Shown: positions 25,424 to 33,592 of the stretch, piece by piece
Layout of the letters: every line of letters starts with the position of its first letter
Numbering within the stretch: position 1 is the first letter of the stretch
Assembly (NCBI RefSeq): GCF_014650955.1
Contig: NZ_BMVY01000009.1
Coordinates: forward strand, 62,001-126,000
Origin: Streptomyces tauricus
GTDB lineage: Bacteria > Actinomycetota > Actinomycetes > Streptomycetales > Streptomycetaceae
Reading direction: 5' to 3'
Length of the DNA: 64,000 nucleotides
The notes under the pieces: model-generated
Databases searched by the model: none
What the model was told of the DNA's origin: nothing
Seen by the model: only the letters and a program-made list of their open reading frames with translations
Made by a program: the position numbers and the translations under genes

Positions 25424-26161
25424 CTACCGGGGCTCCGGTGGCCGCTGGCGCGGCATGTTCGGGCGCGTACCCGGGGGAAGCGGCAACCGCCCGGCCGGCG
25501 CGGCGTCCCGCACACCCCCACCCCCACCCACCCCCTCCCGAAGCACCGACGGAGTCATCCCACTCCGAAACGACACCATCCAGTCCGACGTCTCCACCCG
25601 CACCAACTCCGTCACGTCCTCGGAGAACCGCCGCAGCACCCCCAGACACCGCTCGGCGGCCTCCCCCGCGGTCCCCTCGGCCGGCCCGAGAACCTCCCGC
25701 ACGCACTCGGACGCCCAGTCGAACTGGAGCACCTGCAACCGCCGCTGCACGGCCTGCGCGGTCGCCACGTCCCGCATCCACCCGGAGGTCACCCCGAAGA
25801 ACCGGTCCCCCGCGACGCAGGCGACCGCCACCAGCAGCGCCAGATATCCCCAGGTGGCGCCCCCGCCGAGCACTCCGGCGAGATCCAGCAGGGGCAGCCC
25901 CGCCCCGGCGAGGGCTCCCGCGGCGGCCCCGGCCCGCAGGGCCCGCGCCCCTCGCCGCTTCCACACCCGGTCGGCGAGGTACCAGTCCGCGGTGGTGAGC
26001 GCCCCCTCCTCCACCCACCGGTAGAGCTCGTCCAGCCGCTCGGCCGGCTCACCCCAGTCGCCGAGGGGGAAGACCCGTCCCAGCAGATCGCCGGGCTCCA
26101 CCGGACCGTCGCCCCGACCGCTCTGGGCCGGCCCCTCGGGCTGCATGTCCGGCTGGCTCAC
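25424..26161 (-). CDS. SLATT-domain membrane protein
   Basis: This 245-aa protein has an N-terminal cytoplasmic helix (DELYRWVEEGALTTADWYL), a basic WKRRGARALR linker and two adjacent transmembrane helices (about 76-120), then a long helical segment (WMRDVATAQAVQRRLQVLQFDW, about 127-148) and a Gly/Pro tail. The two-helix hairpin flanked by amphipathic helices is the SLATT pattern, a predicted pore-forming module found in predicted nucleotide-signalling conflict systems. Here it is a lone gene beside ybaB-recR, with no nucleotidyltransferase or CARF partner in sight, so an effector role is speculative. Confidence 0.7.
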   Translation of the reverse strand: MSQPDMQPEGPAQSGRGDGPVEPGDLLGRVFPLGDWGEPAERLDELYRWVEEGALTTADWYLADRVWKRRGARALRAGAAAGALAGAGLPLLDLAGVLGGGATWGYLALLVAVACVAGDRFFGVTSGWMRDVATAQAVQRRLQVLQFDWASECVREVLGPAEGTAGEAAERCLGVLRRFSEDVTELVRVETSDWMVSFRSGMTPSVLREGVGGGGGVRDAAPAGRLPLPPGTRPNMPRQRPPEPR

Positions 26162-26453
26162 CCCACGCTCCCTCGTTGTGACGTTGTGTGACGGTAACGT
26201 GGCGCGTGGTGCTGATGCGCCGCACTCTTACTACCTCCCCATCGGTGGGGACAGCCCTGCTTTCGGGGCTTTTCCGCTCGGATGTGGGCTCTGATCAGGT
26301 ATAGACCAACTCGCCCTCTCACTCGAAAGAGTGTCGAAGCGACGGCCCGGTAGACCACGTAGGCTCGTGCCAAGGCGGAATTCACGCCCGAAAGCCGTAT
26401 CCGAAGGCAGTACTCACCGCAGTACTCACAGCCGTACGAACCAGGAGCTGATC
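26162..26453. promoter_or_regulatory. Leader region of ybaB-recR with internal terminator-like hairpin
   Basis: The 292-bp region between the divergent SLATT and ybaB genes holds a small hairpin, CCCCATCGGTGGGG (26237-26250), then a hairpin with T-run at 26253-26273. Downstream are -10-like hexamers TATAGA (26300-26305) and TAGGCT (26360-26365) and a repeated GCAGTACTCAC (about 26407-26429). A short reading frame, GTG at about 26209 to TAG at about 26302, spans the hairpins. A small RNA or attenuated leader is possible. Confidence 0.4.
26253..26273 (+). terminator. Rho-independent-like terminator upstream of ybaB
   Basis: AGCCCTG (26253-26259) pairs with CGGGGCT (26264-26270), with one G-T pair, around the loop CTTT, followed by TTTT. 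It is an unusual classical terminator with T-run for this GC-rich genome, and it lies before, not after, a plus-strand gene. Confidence 0.55.
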
Positions 26454-26798
26454 GTGATTCCCGGTGGTGGCCAGCCCAACATGCAGCAGCTGCTCCAGCA
26501 GGCCCAGAAGATGCAGCAGGACCTCGCGAACGCCCAGGAGGAGCTGGCGCGCACCGAGGTCGACGGTCAGGCGGGCGGCGGCCTGGTGAAGGCGACGGTG
26601 ACGGGGTCGGGCGAACTGCGCGGCCTGGTCATCGACCCGAAGGCCGTCGACCCCGAGGACACCGAGACCCTCGCCGATCTGATCGTCGCGGCGGTCCAGG
26701 CGGCGAACGAGAACGCCCAGGCGCTCCAGCAGCAGAAGCTCGGCCCGCTGACCCAGGGGCTCGGCGGCGGCAGCGGCATCCCCGGCCTGCCGTTCTAA
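26454..26798 (+). CDS. YbaB/EbfC nucleoid-associated protein
   Basis: This 114-aa dimeric DNA-binding protein has an N-terminal Gln-rich helix (NMQQLLQQAQKMQQDLANAQEEL), a central beta-sheet with GLVKATVTGSGELRGLVIDP, and a C-terminal helix. The GTG at 26454 follows AGGAG. The ybaB-recR pairing is conserved in many bacteria and links this protein to replication-associated repair. Confidence 0.93.
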   Translation: MIPGGGQPNMQQLLQQAQKMQQDLANAQEELARTEVDGQAGGGLVKATVTGSGELRGLVIDPKAVDPEDTETLADLIVAAVQAANENAQALQQQKLGPLTQGLGGGSGIPGLPF

Positions 26799-26920
26799 GT
26801 CAATCCGGCGGTCCCTTCTAAGAAGGCCGACCGCCAACTACCGTACGTACGAAGAGAGCAAGCGCGACTACGGTACGTACCGAGTCCGTGGGAAATCCGT
26901 GGGAAACAGGAAGGCAATCC

Positions 26921-27520
26921 GTGTACGAAGGCGTGGTCCAGGACCTCATCGACGAGCTGGGGCGACTGCCCGGCGTCGGTCCCAAGAGCGCGCAGCGGAT
27001 CGCCTTCCACATCCTCCAGGCGGAGCCGACGGACGTACGCCGTCTCGCGCAGTGCCTCATGGAGGTCAAGGCGAAGGTCCGCTTCTGCGCCACCTGCGGG
27101 AACGTGGCGCAGGAGGAGCTGTGCAACATCTGCCGTGACCCGCGCCGCGACCTCTCGGTCATCTGTGTGGTCGAGGAGCCGAAGGACGTGGTCGCGGTCG
27201 AGCGGACCCGCGAGTTCCGGGGCAAGTACCACGTGCTCGGCGGCGCGATCAGCCCCATCGAGGGCGTGGGCCCGGACGACCTGCGCATAAGGGAGCTGCT
27301 GGCGCGGCTCGCCGACGGCGCGGTCACGGAGCTGATCCTGGCCACCGACCCGAACCTGGAGGGCGAGGCCACGGCCACGTATCTCGCCCGCATGATCAAA
27401 CCCATGGGTCTGCGGGTCACCCGCCTCGCCAGCGGGCTGCCGGTGGGCGGCGACCTGGAGTACGCCGACGAGGTCACCCTGGGACGCGCCTTCGAGGGAA
27501 GGCGGCTGCTGGATGTCTGA
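26921..27520 (+). CDS. recR: Recombination mediator RecR
   Basis: This 199-aa protein helps load RecA at gaps with RecF/RecO. Visible domains: helix-hairpin-helix GRLPGVGPKSAQR (about 11-23), a four-Cys zinc motif (CATC and CNIC, about 56-71) and a Toprim domain beginning ICVVEEPKDVVAVE (about 80). The length matches the family (about 198-200 aa). GTG 26921 with GGAAGG upstream sets the start. It lies 122 bases after ybaB. Confidence 0.96.
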   Translation: MYEGVVQDLIDELGRLPGVGPKSAQRIAFHILQAEPTDVRRLAQCLMEVKAKVRFCATCGNVAQEELCNICRDPRRDLSVICVVEEPKDVVAVERTREFRGKYHVLGGAISPIEGVGPDDLRIRELLARLADGAVTELILATDPNLEGEATATYLARMIKPMGLRVTRLASGLPVGGDLEYADEVTLGRAFEGRRLLDV

Positions 27521-27567
27521 ACGACTGGTTGATGTACGGGAAGTTCTTGAGGAAGGCCGGCTTCTAG

Positions 27568-28227
27568 ATGTCTGACGCCACGCTGCACGCGACCGATCCC
27601 GACCCCGACGACTTCTCGGTCCAGATCGCGGATCAGATCGAGAGTTTCCTCGTCGCGGTGACAGAGGTCGCGAGAGGCGACGAGCCGGACTCGGCCGTCC
27701 CCTTCCTGCTCCTGGAGGTCTCCCAGCTCCTGCTGGCCGGCGGCCGTCTCGGCGCGCACGAGGACATCCTTCCCGACGAGCGGTACGAGCCGGACCTGGG
27801 CCCCGAGCCGGACGTCGACGAACTGCGCGAGCGTCTCGCCGAGATGCTCGACCCGGTCGACGTCTACTCCGAGGTCTTCGACCCGTACGAGCCCCGTAAG
27901 GCCCCGGTCCCGGCCCGTATCTCGGACGACCTGGCCGATGTCATGGCCGATCTGCGGCACGGCATGGCCCACTACCGCGCCGGCCGCACCACCGAGGCGA
28001 TGTGGTGGTGGCAGTTCTCGTACTTCTCGAACTGGGGCTCCACGGCCTCGGCCACCCTGCGCGCCCTCCAGTCCCTGGTCGCCCATGTCCGGCTGAACCA
28101 GCCCCTCCAGGAGCTGGACGGCCTGGACACCGACCAGGAGCTCAGCGAGGACGCCCTCGCGGAGGAGGCCGGCCGGGTGATGGCGGAGGAGATCGCGGGT
28201 CCGCTGGGCCTGCGCGAGGTCAAGTAG
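27568..28227 (+). CDS. DUF5063-family protein
   Basis: This 219-aa acidic cytoplasmic protein is predicted mainly helical. The conserved parts are IADQIESFLVAVTEVARG at the N-terminus and a WWWQFSYFSNWG cluster (about 146-157) followed by SATLRALQSL. It follows recR by 47 bases on the same strand in the order known from other streptomycetes. No catalytic motif; role unknown. Confidence 0.85.
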   Translation: MSDATLHATDPDPDDFSVQIADQIESFLVAVTEVARGDEPDSAVPFLLLEVSQLLLAGGRLGAHEDILPDERYEPDLGPEPDVDELRERLAEMLDPVDVYSEVFDPYEPRKAPVPARISDDLADVMADLRHGMAHYRAGRTTEAMWWWQFSYFSNWGSTASATLRALQSLVAHVRLNQPLQELDGLDTDQELSEDALAEEAGRVMAEEIAGPLGLREVK

Positions 28228-28251
28228 CGCGCGGTCGCGGACGTGCGTGCT

Positions 28252-28300
28252 GCGTGTGGGGCGGGCCCGGAGTCGTCGACTCCGGGCCCGCCCCACACGC
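28252..28300 (+). terminator. Terminator of the ybaB-recR-DUF5063 operon, 23-bp perfect stem
   Basis: Arms at 28252-28274 and 28278-28300 are exactly complementary around GTC. It begins 24 bases after the DUF5063 stop. Confidence 0.88.
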
Positions 28301-28588
28301 ATGCCGTGCCCCTTGTCGCGCGGACATATCGCGCCGACCGTGTGACGAGGGGCACTTTGCGCGTGAGGTGCGTCCGGGACGGGCAGATGCGGTCCTGGAG
28401 CGGCCGGAGGGCCGGACTGCGGGAGCCGACCGATCGGACGCCCGTACGGCCGGACCCGACTGAGCCGGGTGATCAACACGTGAGCGGGACATCTCACGAT
28501 GCGATATCCCCGGGGTGGAATTCGGCCGCTCGTTAGACTGAGCCGACCGCAGTCGTGCGGTACGAGACGGACTGAGCGAGGAGCGCAC
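28301..28588 (+). promoter_or_regulatory. Upstream region of the ask-asd operon
   Basis: After the terminator there is no gene for 288 bases. A -10-like TAGACT lies at 28534-28539, 49 bases before the ask start, with no convincing -35 at 17-18 bp spacing. No lysine riboswitch-like fold is apparent. Confidence 0.4.
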
Positions 28589-29863
28589 GTGGGCCTTGTC
28601 GTGCAGAAGTACGGAGGTTCCTCCGTAGCCGATGCCGAGGGCATCAAGCGTGTCGCCAAGCGAATCGTCGACGCCAAGAAGGACGGCCACCAGGTCGTCG
28701 TCGTGGTGTCGGCGATGGGTGACACGACGGATGAGCTGATCGATCTCGCCGAGCAGGTATCCCCGATCCCTGCCGGGCGTGAGTTCGACATGCTGCTGAC
28801 CGCCGGGGAGCGGATCTCCATGGCCCTGCTGGCCATGGCGATCAAAAACCTGGGCCACGAGGCCCAGAGCTTCACCGGCAGCCAGGCAGGCGTGATCACC
28901 GACTCCGTCCACAACAAAGCGCGCATCATCGATGTCACGCCGGGCCGCATCAGGACGGCGCTCGACGAGGGCAACATCGCGATCGTCGCCGGGTTCCAGG
29001 GCGTCAGCCAGGACAAGAAGGACATCACCACGCTGGGGCGCGGTGGTTCCGACACCACGGCCGTCGCCCTCGCCGCCGCCCTCGACGCCGAGGTCTGCGA
29101 GATCTACACGGACGTCGACGGTGTGTTCACCGCCGACCCGCGGGTGGTGAAGAAGGCCCGGAAGATCGACTGGATCTCCTCCGAGGACATGCTGGAGCTC
29201 GCCGCCTCGGGCTCCAAGGTGCTGCTGCACCGCTGCGTCGAGTACGCACGCCGATACAACATCCCGATCCACGTCCGCTCGTCCTTCTCGGGACTGCGGG
29301 GCACCTGGGTCAGCAACGAGAATCCGCAAGGGGACGCGCAGGTGGAGCACGCCATCATCTCCGGAGTCGCGCACGACATCTCCGAAGCCAAGATCACGGT
29401 CGTCGGCGTCCCGGACAAGCCGGGCGAGGCCGCAGTGATCTTCCGGACCATCGCGGACGCCGAGATCAACATCGACATGATCGTGCAGAACGTGTCCGCG
29501 GCCTCCACGGGCCTCACGGACATCTCCTTCACGCTCCCCAAGGCCGAGGGCCACAAGGCCATCGAGGCCCTGGAGAAGGCGAAGGGCGCGATCGGCTTCG
29601 AGTCGCTGCGCTACGACGACCAGATCGGCAAGATCTCCCTGGTCGGCGCGGGGATGAAGACCAACCCGGGCGTCACCGCCTCGTTCTTCCAGGCGCTGTC
29701 CGACGCGGGCGTCAACATCGAACTGATCTCGACCTCCGAGATCCGCATCTCGGTGGTGACCCGCCAGGACGACGTCAACGAAGCGGTGCGCGCTGTGCAC
29801 AGCGCCTTCGGGCTCGACTCCGACAGCGACGAGGCCGTCGTCTACGGAGGCACCGGCCGATGA
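28589..29863 (+). CDS. ask: Aspartate kinase
   Basis: This 424-aa enzyme phosphorylates aspartate at the entry to lysine, threonine, methionine and diaminopimelate synthesis. The kinase domain starts VVQKYGGSSVADAEG (about 4-18) and includes FTGSQAG and GRGGSDTTAVALAAAL. Two C-terminal ACT domains (about 265-424, first starting ITVVGVPDKPGEAA) bind the feedback effectors. The GTG at 28589 follows GAGGAGC. In actinobacteria a second product, the beta subunit, can start inside the gene. It leads an operon with asd 28 bases downstream. Confidence 0.96.
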   Translation: MGLVVQKYGGSSVADAEGIKRVAKRIVDAKKDGHQVVVVVSAMGDTTDELIDLAEQVSPIPAGREFDMLLTAGERISMALLAMAIKNLGHEAQSFTGSQAGVITDSVHNKARIIDVTPGRIRTALDEGNIAIVAGFQGVSQDKKDITTLGRGGSDTTAVALAAALDAEVCEIYTDVDGVFTADPRVVKKARKIDWISSEDMLELAASGSKVLLHRCVEYARRYNIPIHVRSSFSGLRGTWVSNENPQGDAQVEHAIISGVAHDISEAKITVVGVPDKPGEAAVIFRTIADAEINIDMIVQNVSAASTGLTDISFTLPKAEGHKAIEALEKAKGAIGFESLRYDDQIGKISLVGAGMKTNPGVTASFFQALSDAGVNIELISTSEIRISVVTRQDDVNEAVRAVHSAFGLDSDSDEAVVYGGTGR

Positions 29864-29891
29864 CCGTCCCCTCGTACGGAGGCGTACGACG

Positions 29892-30941
29892 ATGACCGGG
29901 CGGCCGACGCTCGCGGTCGTGGGCGCGACCGGAGCCGTCGGCACGGTCATGCTCCAGATCCTGTCCCAGCACGCGGACATCTGGGGCGAGATCCGCCTGA
30001 TCGCCTCGCCGCGCTCGGCCGGCCGCAAGCTGGCCGTGCGCGGCGAGCAGGTCGAGGTGGTGGCCCTGACGGAGGAGGCCTTCGACGGGGTCGACGTCGC
30101 CATGTTCGACGTACCCGACGAGGTGGCCGGGCGCTGGGCGCCGGTGGCGGCGGCCAAGGGCGCCGTCGTGGTCGACAACTCGGGCGCGTTCCGGATGGAC
30201 CCCGAGGTGCCGCTCGTGGTGCCCGAGGTCAATCCGCACGCCGCCCGCGTCCGGCCGCGCGGCATCATCGCCAACCCGAACTGCACGACCCTGTCGATGA
30301 TCGTGGCCCTGGGCGCGCTGCACGCCGAGTTCGGGCTGCGCGAGCTGGTGGCCTCCTCGTACCAGGCGGTGAGCGGGGCCGGGCAGCGCGGCGTCGACAC
30401 CCTGCGCCAGCAGCTGAAGCTCGTCGCCGGTACGGAACTGGGGACGACCCCTGGTGACGTACGGCGGGCCGTGGGGGACAACACCGGGCCGTTCCCGGAG
30501 CCGGTGGCGCTCAATGTGGTGCCGTGGGCCGGGTCCGTGCGTGAGGACGGCTGGTCCTCGGAGGAGATGAAGGTCAGGGACGAGTCCCGCAAGATCCTCG
30601 GGCTGCCGAACCTGCCCGTCGCCGTCACCTGTGTCCGGGTGCCGGTCGTCACCGTGCACTCCCTGACCGTCCACGCCCGTTTCCAGGGCGAGGTGACGGT
30701 GGGCAGGGCGCGCGAGATCCTCGCCACGGCCCCCGGGGTGGTGCTCTTCGACAACCCGGAGGCGGGGGAGTTCCCGACGCCGGCCGACGTGGTCGGTACG
30801 GACCCCACCTGGGTCGGGCGGGTGCGCCGGGCTCTCGACGACCCGACGGCGCTGGAGCTCTTCGTCTGCGGGGACAACCTGCGCAAGGGTGCCGCGCTGA
30901 ACACCGCCCAGATCGCGGAGCTGGTGGCGGCCGAGCTGTGA
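29892..30941 (+). CDS. asd: Aspartate-semialdehyde dehydrogenase
   Basis: This 349-aa NADPH enzyme reduces aspartyl phosphate to the semialdehyde. Features: dinucleotide fold VVGATGAVGTVM (about 8-19), catalytic Cys in ANPNCTTLSM (about C131), substrate-binding segment QAVSGAGQRG and catalytic His in VTVHSLTVH (about 253). It is co-transcribed with aspartate kinase. Confidence 0.96.
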   Translation: MTGRPTLAVVGATGAVGTVMLQILSQHADIWGEIRLIASPRSAGRKLAVRGEQVEVVALTEEAFDGVDVAMFDVPDEVAGRWAPVAAAKGAVVVDNSGAFRMDPEVPLVVPEVNPHAARVRPRGIIANPNCTTLSMIVALGALHAEFGLRELVASSYQAVSGAGQRGVDTLRQQLKLVAGTELGTTPGDVRRAVGDNTGPFPEPVALNVVPWAGSVREDGWSSEEMKVRDESRKILGLPNLPVAVTCVRVPVVTVHSLTVHARFQGEVTVGRAREILATAPGVVLFDNPEAGEFPTPADVVGTDPTWVGRVRRALDDPTALELFVCGDNLRKGAALNTAQIAELVAAEL

Positions 30942-31332
30942 CCTGCAGCTCTCAGACGGTTCCGGCCGGTTCGGATCGGTTCCGATCGGTTCCGGCAGGT
31001 TCCGGACAGGAAATTCGCCGGTCATAAGTTGAATCTTTTGTAGGATCTGTGCGACTTCTATGGTTCGATCGTGGCCGAAGCTGTGGTCCGGACCACAGGA
31101 ACCAGACCTCTGGCGCCCAAAGGTTTTTTCTCCCCGTTCTCCGCAACCGCGCGGAGGGCGGGGAGCGTCTTTGCGGTCGCCCTTGAGGGGTGACCGGACG
31201 CCACGTTCATTTGGGCATAGGGGATGGGCTTTTACGTATGAGGACACTTAGCGCACGGTCCGGCATGAGGTCCTACGCAAACGTGATGCCTGTCGCGTAC
31301 AACCCCGACGGGGGGAAGCGTGTCCAACTGGC
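30942..31332. promoter_or_regulatory. 391-bp control region with decamer array and 18-bp palindrome
   Basis: The region before the ECF sigma gene holds five tandem decamers of GGTTCCGGMC type (30958-31007), a perfect 18-bp palindrome CTGTGGTCCGGACCACAG (31081-31098) and a nested hairpin near 31131-31172. A GGAACC (31098-31103) resembles the -35 of ECF promoters but has no matching -10. No gene is supported here. Confidence 0.5.
30958..31007 (+). repeat. Five tandem decamers (GGTTCCGGMC)
   Basis: Units start at 30958, 30968, 30978, 30988 and 30998; GGTTC is invariant and the third unit matches the others at all but one or two positions. A 10-bp period places each unit on the same face of the helix. 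Confidence 0.8.
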
Positions 31333-32001
31333 GTGGCTGAGGTTCTCGAATTCACTGTGGCGACGCGGGGCACGACCCTCCGTCCGCCCCGCCGACCCCG
31401 CACGTCCGGCGCGTCCGGCGGCGGCATGCCGGTGATCGCCCCCATGCCCGCAGCGCGGCCGACCCGCATCCCGAATCAGCGTGAAGGCGCTGACGAGGCC
31501 CTGGCGGCCGGCACCACCGTCGACCATCTCACCGAGACCTACCGCGCCCACTACCGGTCGCTCCTGGGTCTCGCGGCGCTCCTCCTCGACGACACCGCGT
31601 CCTGCGAGGACGTCGTCCAGGAGGCCTTCATCCGGGTGCACTCGGCGCGCAAGCGCGTGCGCGACCCGGAGAAGACGCTCGCCTACCTGCGCCAGACCGT
31701 CGTCAACCTCTCGCGCTCCGCCCTGCGACGGCGCATCCTCGGCCTGAAGCTCCTGTCCAAGCCGATGCCCGACATGGCGAGCGCCGAGGAGGGCGCGTAC
31801 GACCAGCTGGAGCGTGACGCCCTGATCAAGGCGATGAAGGGGCTCCAGAGACGCCAGCGCGAGGTCCTGGTCCTGCGCTACTTCGCGGACATGACCGAGG
31901 CGCAGGTCGCCGAGACCCTCGGTGTCTCCCTGGGCTCCGTGAAGGCGTACGGGTCGCGCGGCATCGCCGCGCTGCGCGTCGCCATGGAGGCGCCGGCATG
32001 A
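31333..32001 (+). CDS. ECF RNA polymerase sigma factor
   Basis: This 222-aa sigma-70 family member has region 2 (about 70-135; HYRSLLGLAALLLDD, CEDVVQEAFIRVHSARK) and region 4 (about 160-215; RRQREVLVLRYFADMTEAQVAETLGVS). The first 60 residues are a basic Pro/Ala-rich extension. GTG at 31333 is taken as the start; an ATG downstream (at MPVIAPMPAA) is an alternative. It overlaps the next gene by 4 bases (ATGA), the arrangement of a sigma factor with its membrane-bound regulator. Confidence 0.9.
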   Translation: MAEVLEFTVATRGTTLRPPRRPRTSGASGGGMPVIAPMPAARPTRIPNQREGADEALAAGTTVDHLTETYRAHYRSLLGLAALLLDDTASCEDVVQEAFIRVHSARKRVRDPEKTLAYLRQTVVNLSRSALRRRILGLKLLSKPMPDMASAEEGAYDQLERDALIKAMKGLQRRQREVLVLRYFADMTEAQVAETLGVSLGSVKAYGSRGIAALRVAMEAPA

Positions 32002-33521
32002 GCGGGCACGACGAGCGAGCACGCCACGACGAGCACGGTCGCCACGGCGACGACGACGAGCACGAGCAGCACGCTGGGAACGGAACTGTGAAACACGGCC
32101 CCTCGGAGAACTCGGGCCCGGAAGAGTCGGGCCCCACGGATACGGAAGGCCGCCCGTCGGACCGCTCACCGGGCGACCCCACGAACGAGCCGATCACCTC
32201 GGACGACGCGGGCGACTCGGTCGAGCCGGTTGAGCCGGTCGACCCCGACGGCTCGGACGAAGCGCCGGGCACGTCCCCGGCCGAGGCCGAGGTCGCGGAC
32301 GGCACGCCGGAGACGGCGTCCGACGACGCACCGACCAAGATTTCCCCTCTGCCTCCCCGGTCCTCGAAGGACTCCGCGGGTGATTCGGGCGACGCGGGTA
32401 CGGAGTCCACGAGTACGGAGTCCGCGGGTACGGAGCCGGTGAGCGCGGGTGAGTCCGGTGCGGGCATCCCCGGTCTCGGCCTGGGGCTCGGCGCCGGCTC
32501 CGGGACGGGCGGCGGATCGGGACCGGACATGTTCGGCTCCGACGAACTGGCCCTGCGGCGGCTGCTGCACCAGGCCGTCGAGGAGATCGAGCCGACCGAC
32601 GGCACGCTGGACCATCTGCGGCGCGCGGTACCGGCCCGGCGGGCGCGCAAGCGCCAGGCCCTCGTCGGTATGGCCGCCGCCGCGCTCTTCATCGGCACGG
32701 CCGTCCCGGCCCTGGTGCACGTCTCGAACTCCACGGGCTCCAACGCCGACCCGTCCATGGCGGGCAACACCTCGGCGACCCAGGGCGGCGCGAACGAGGG
32801 CAAGGAATCCTCCTCGGGAAGCGGCTCCGGCAGTTCCGCGGGCTCGTCCAAGGGGTCGGACAAGGGCGACAAGAAGGACAAGCCCGGCAAGGGCAAGGGT
32901 GGTGGCGGCACCGCGGGCACCCCGCCCACGACCTCCACCGCGGTCGCGCCGACCTGTACGCCGACGCAGCTCATCGCCGCTGCCGGGGGTGGCGCACCCG
33001 ACGCCACCGGCGCGGTCTACGGCACCTTCACGGTCACCAACGTCTCGACCGCCAGCTGTACGGTCGTCGGTGACGGCTCGGTGGCGCCGACCGCGGTGGG
33101 CGCCGCGGACCAGTCCCAGCTCATGACGGCCCTGCACGTGGCGGGCGACCCCGCCGCCGGGCTGCCCGACCCGTCCACCTACGCCACCTCCCTGGTCCTG
33201 CCGCCGGGCGGGACGTACAACGTGAAGTTCGCCTGGGTGCCTTCGTCGACCTGCCCGACCAGCGGCGGCAACGGCGGTACCGGCGGCGGGGAACCCACGC
33301 CCGACCCGACCCCCACGGAGGACCCCACCGGGGCCAGCGGCGGTACGGTCTCGGAGGGCGCGACCGGCGAGGAACCCCAGCTCATGAGGGCCGACGGGAC
33401 CGTCGACGGAAGCGTCAGCGTGTCCTACACGGCCGAGGGTGGCGCACCGGCGGCCGCGACGACCGTGTCCAACGCGTGTGCGGGGACGGTCTACCGGACC
33501 GGCGTGCTGGCCGGCTCCTGA
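31998..33521 (+). CDS. Membrane-anchored partner of the ECF sigma factor, DUF4232-like
   Basis: This 507-aa protein has a His/Asp-rich start, a long acidic Ser/Thr/Pro linker, a short helical segment near 178-215 (LALRRLLHQAVEEIEPTDGTLDHLRRAVPARRARKRQ, read in parts) resembling a sigma-associated anti-sigma tail, and one transmembrane helix (ALVGMAAAALFIGTAVPALV, about 220-240). An extracytoplasmic Gly/Ser/Lys linker and a Cys-containing beta domain like DUF4232 follow (CTPTQLIAAAGG to VSNACAGT). A classical zinc anti-sigma motif (HxxxCxxC) is absent. Context says sigma regulator; sequence alone does not prove it. Confidence 0.7.
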   Translation: MSGHDERARHDEHGRHGDDDEHEQHAGNGTVKHGPSENSGPEESGPTDTEGRPSDRSPGDPTNEPITSDDAGDSVEPVEPVDPDGSDEAPGTSPAEAEVADGTPETASDDAPTKISPLPPRSSKDSAGDSGDAGTESTSTESAGTEPVSAGESGAGIPGLGLGLGAGSGTGGGSGPDMFGSDELALRRLLHQAVEEIEPTDGTLDHLRRAVPARRARKRQALVGMAAAALFIGTAVPALVHVSNSTGSNADPSMAGNTSATQGGANEGKESSSGSGSGSSAGSSKGSDKGDKKDKPGKGKGGGGTAGTPPTTSTAVAPTCTPTQLIAAAGGGAPDATGAVYGTFTVTNVSTASCTVVGDGSVAPTAVGAADQSQLMTALHVAGDPAAGLPDPSTYATSLVLPPGGTYNVKFAWVPSSTCPTSGGNGGTGGGEPTPDPTPTEDPTGASGGTVSEGATGEEPQLMRADGTVDGSVSVSYTAEGGAPAAATTVSNACAGTVYRTGVLAGS

Positions 33522-33526
33522 CCGCG

Positions 33527-33554
33527 CCGGGCCCGGGCTGCCGCTCGGGCCCGG
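33527..33554. terminator. Hairpin between convergent genes
   Basis: CCGGGCCCG (33527-33535) pairs with CGGGCCCGG (33546-33554). It lies in the 71-bp gap between the sigma-partner gene and SURF1. Confidence 0.5.
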
Positions 33555-33592
33555 GTGCCGGGTACTGACCGGGGCCTGGGTGCCGGGCCGTG

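Noticed and set aside
26162..26302. SRP (4.5S) RNA gene
   Set aside because: The conserved GGUCAGGYCCGGAA-type tetraloop region of bacterial SRP RNA is not present.
28301..28588. Lysine riboswitch before aspartate kinase
   Set aside because: No conserved L-box helices could be recognised and such riboswitches are not typical of Streptomyces.
26818..30904. Long minus-strand frames opposite recR, DUF5063, ask and asd
   Set aside because: They oppose well-conserved genes and have arginine/alanine/serine-rich translations without motifs, typical of high-GC shadow frames.
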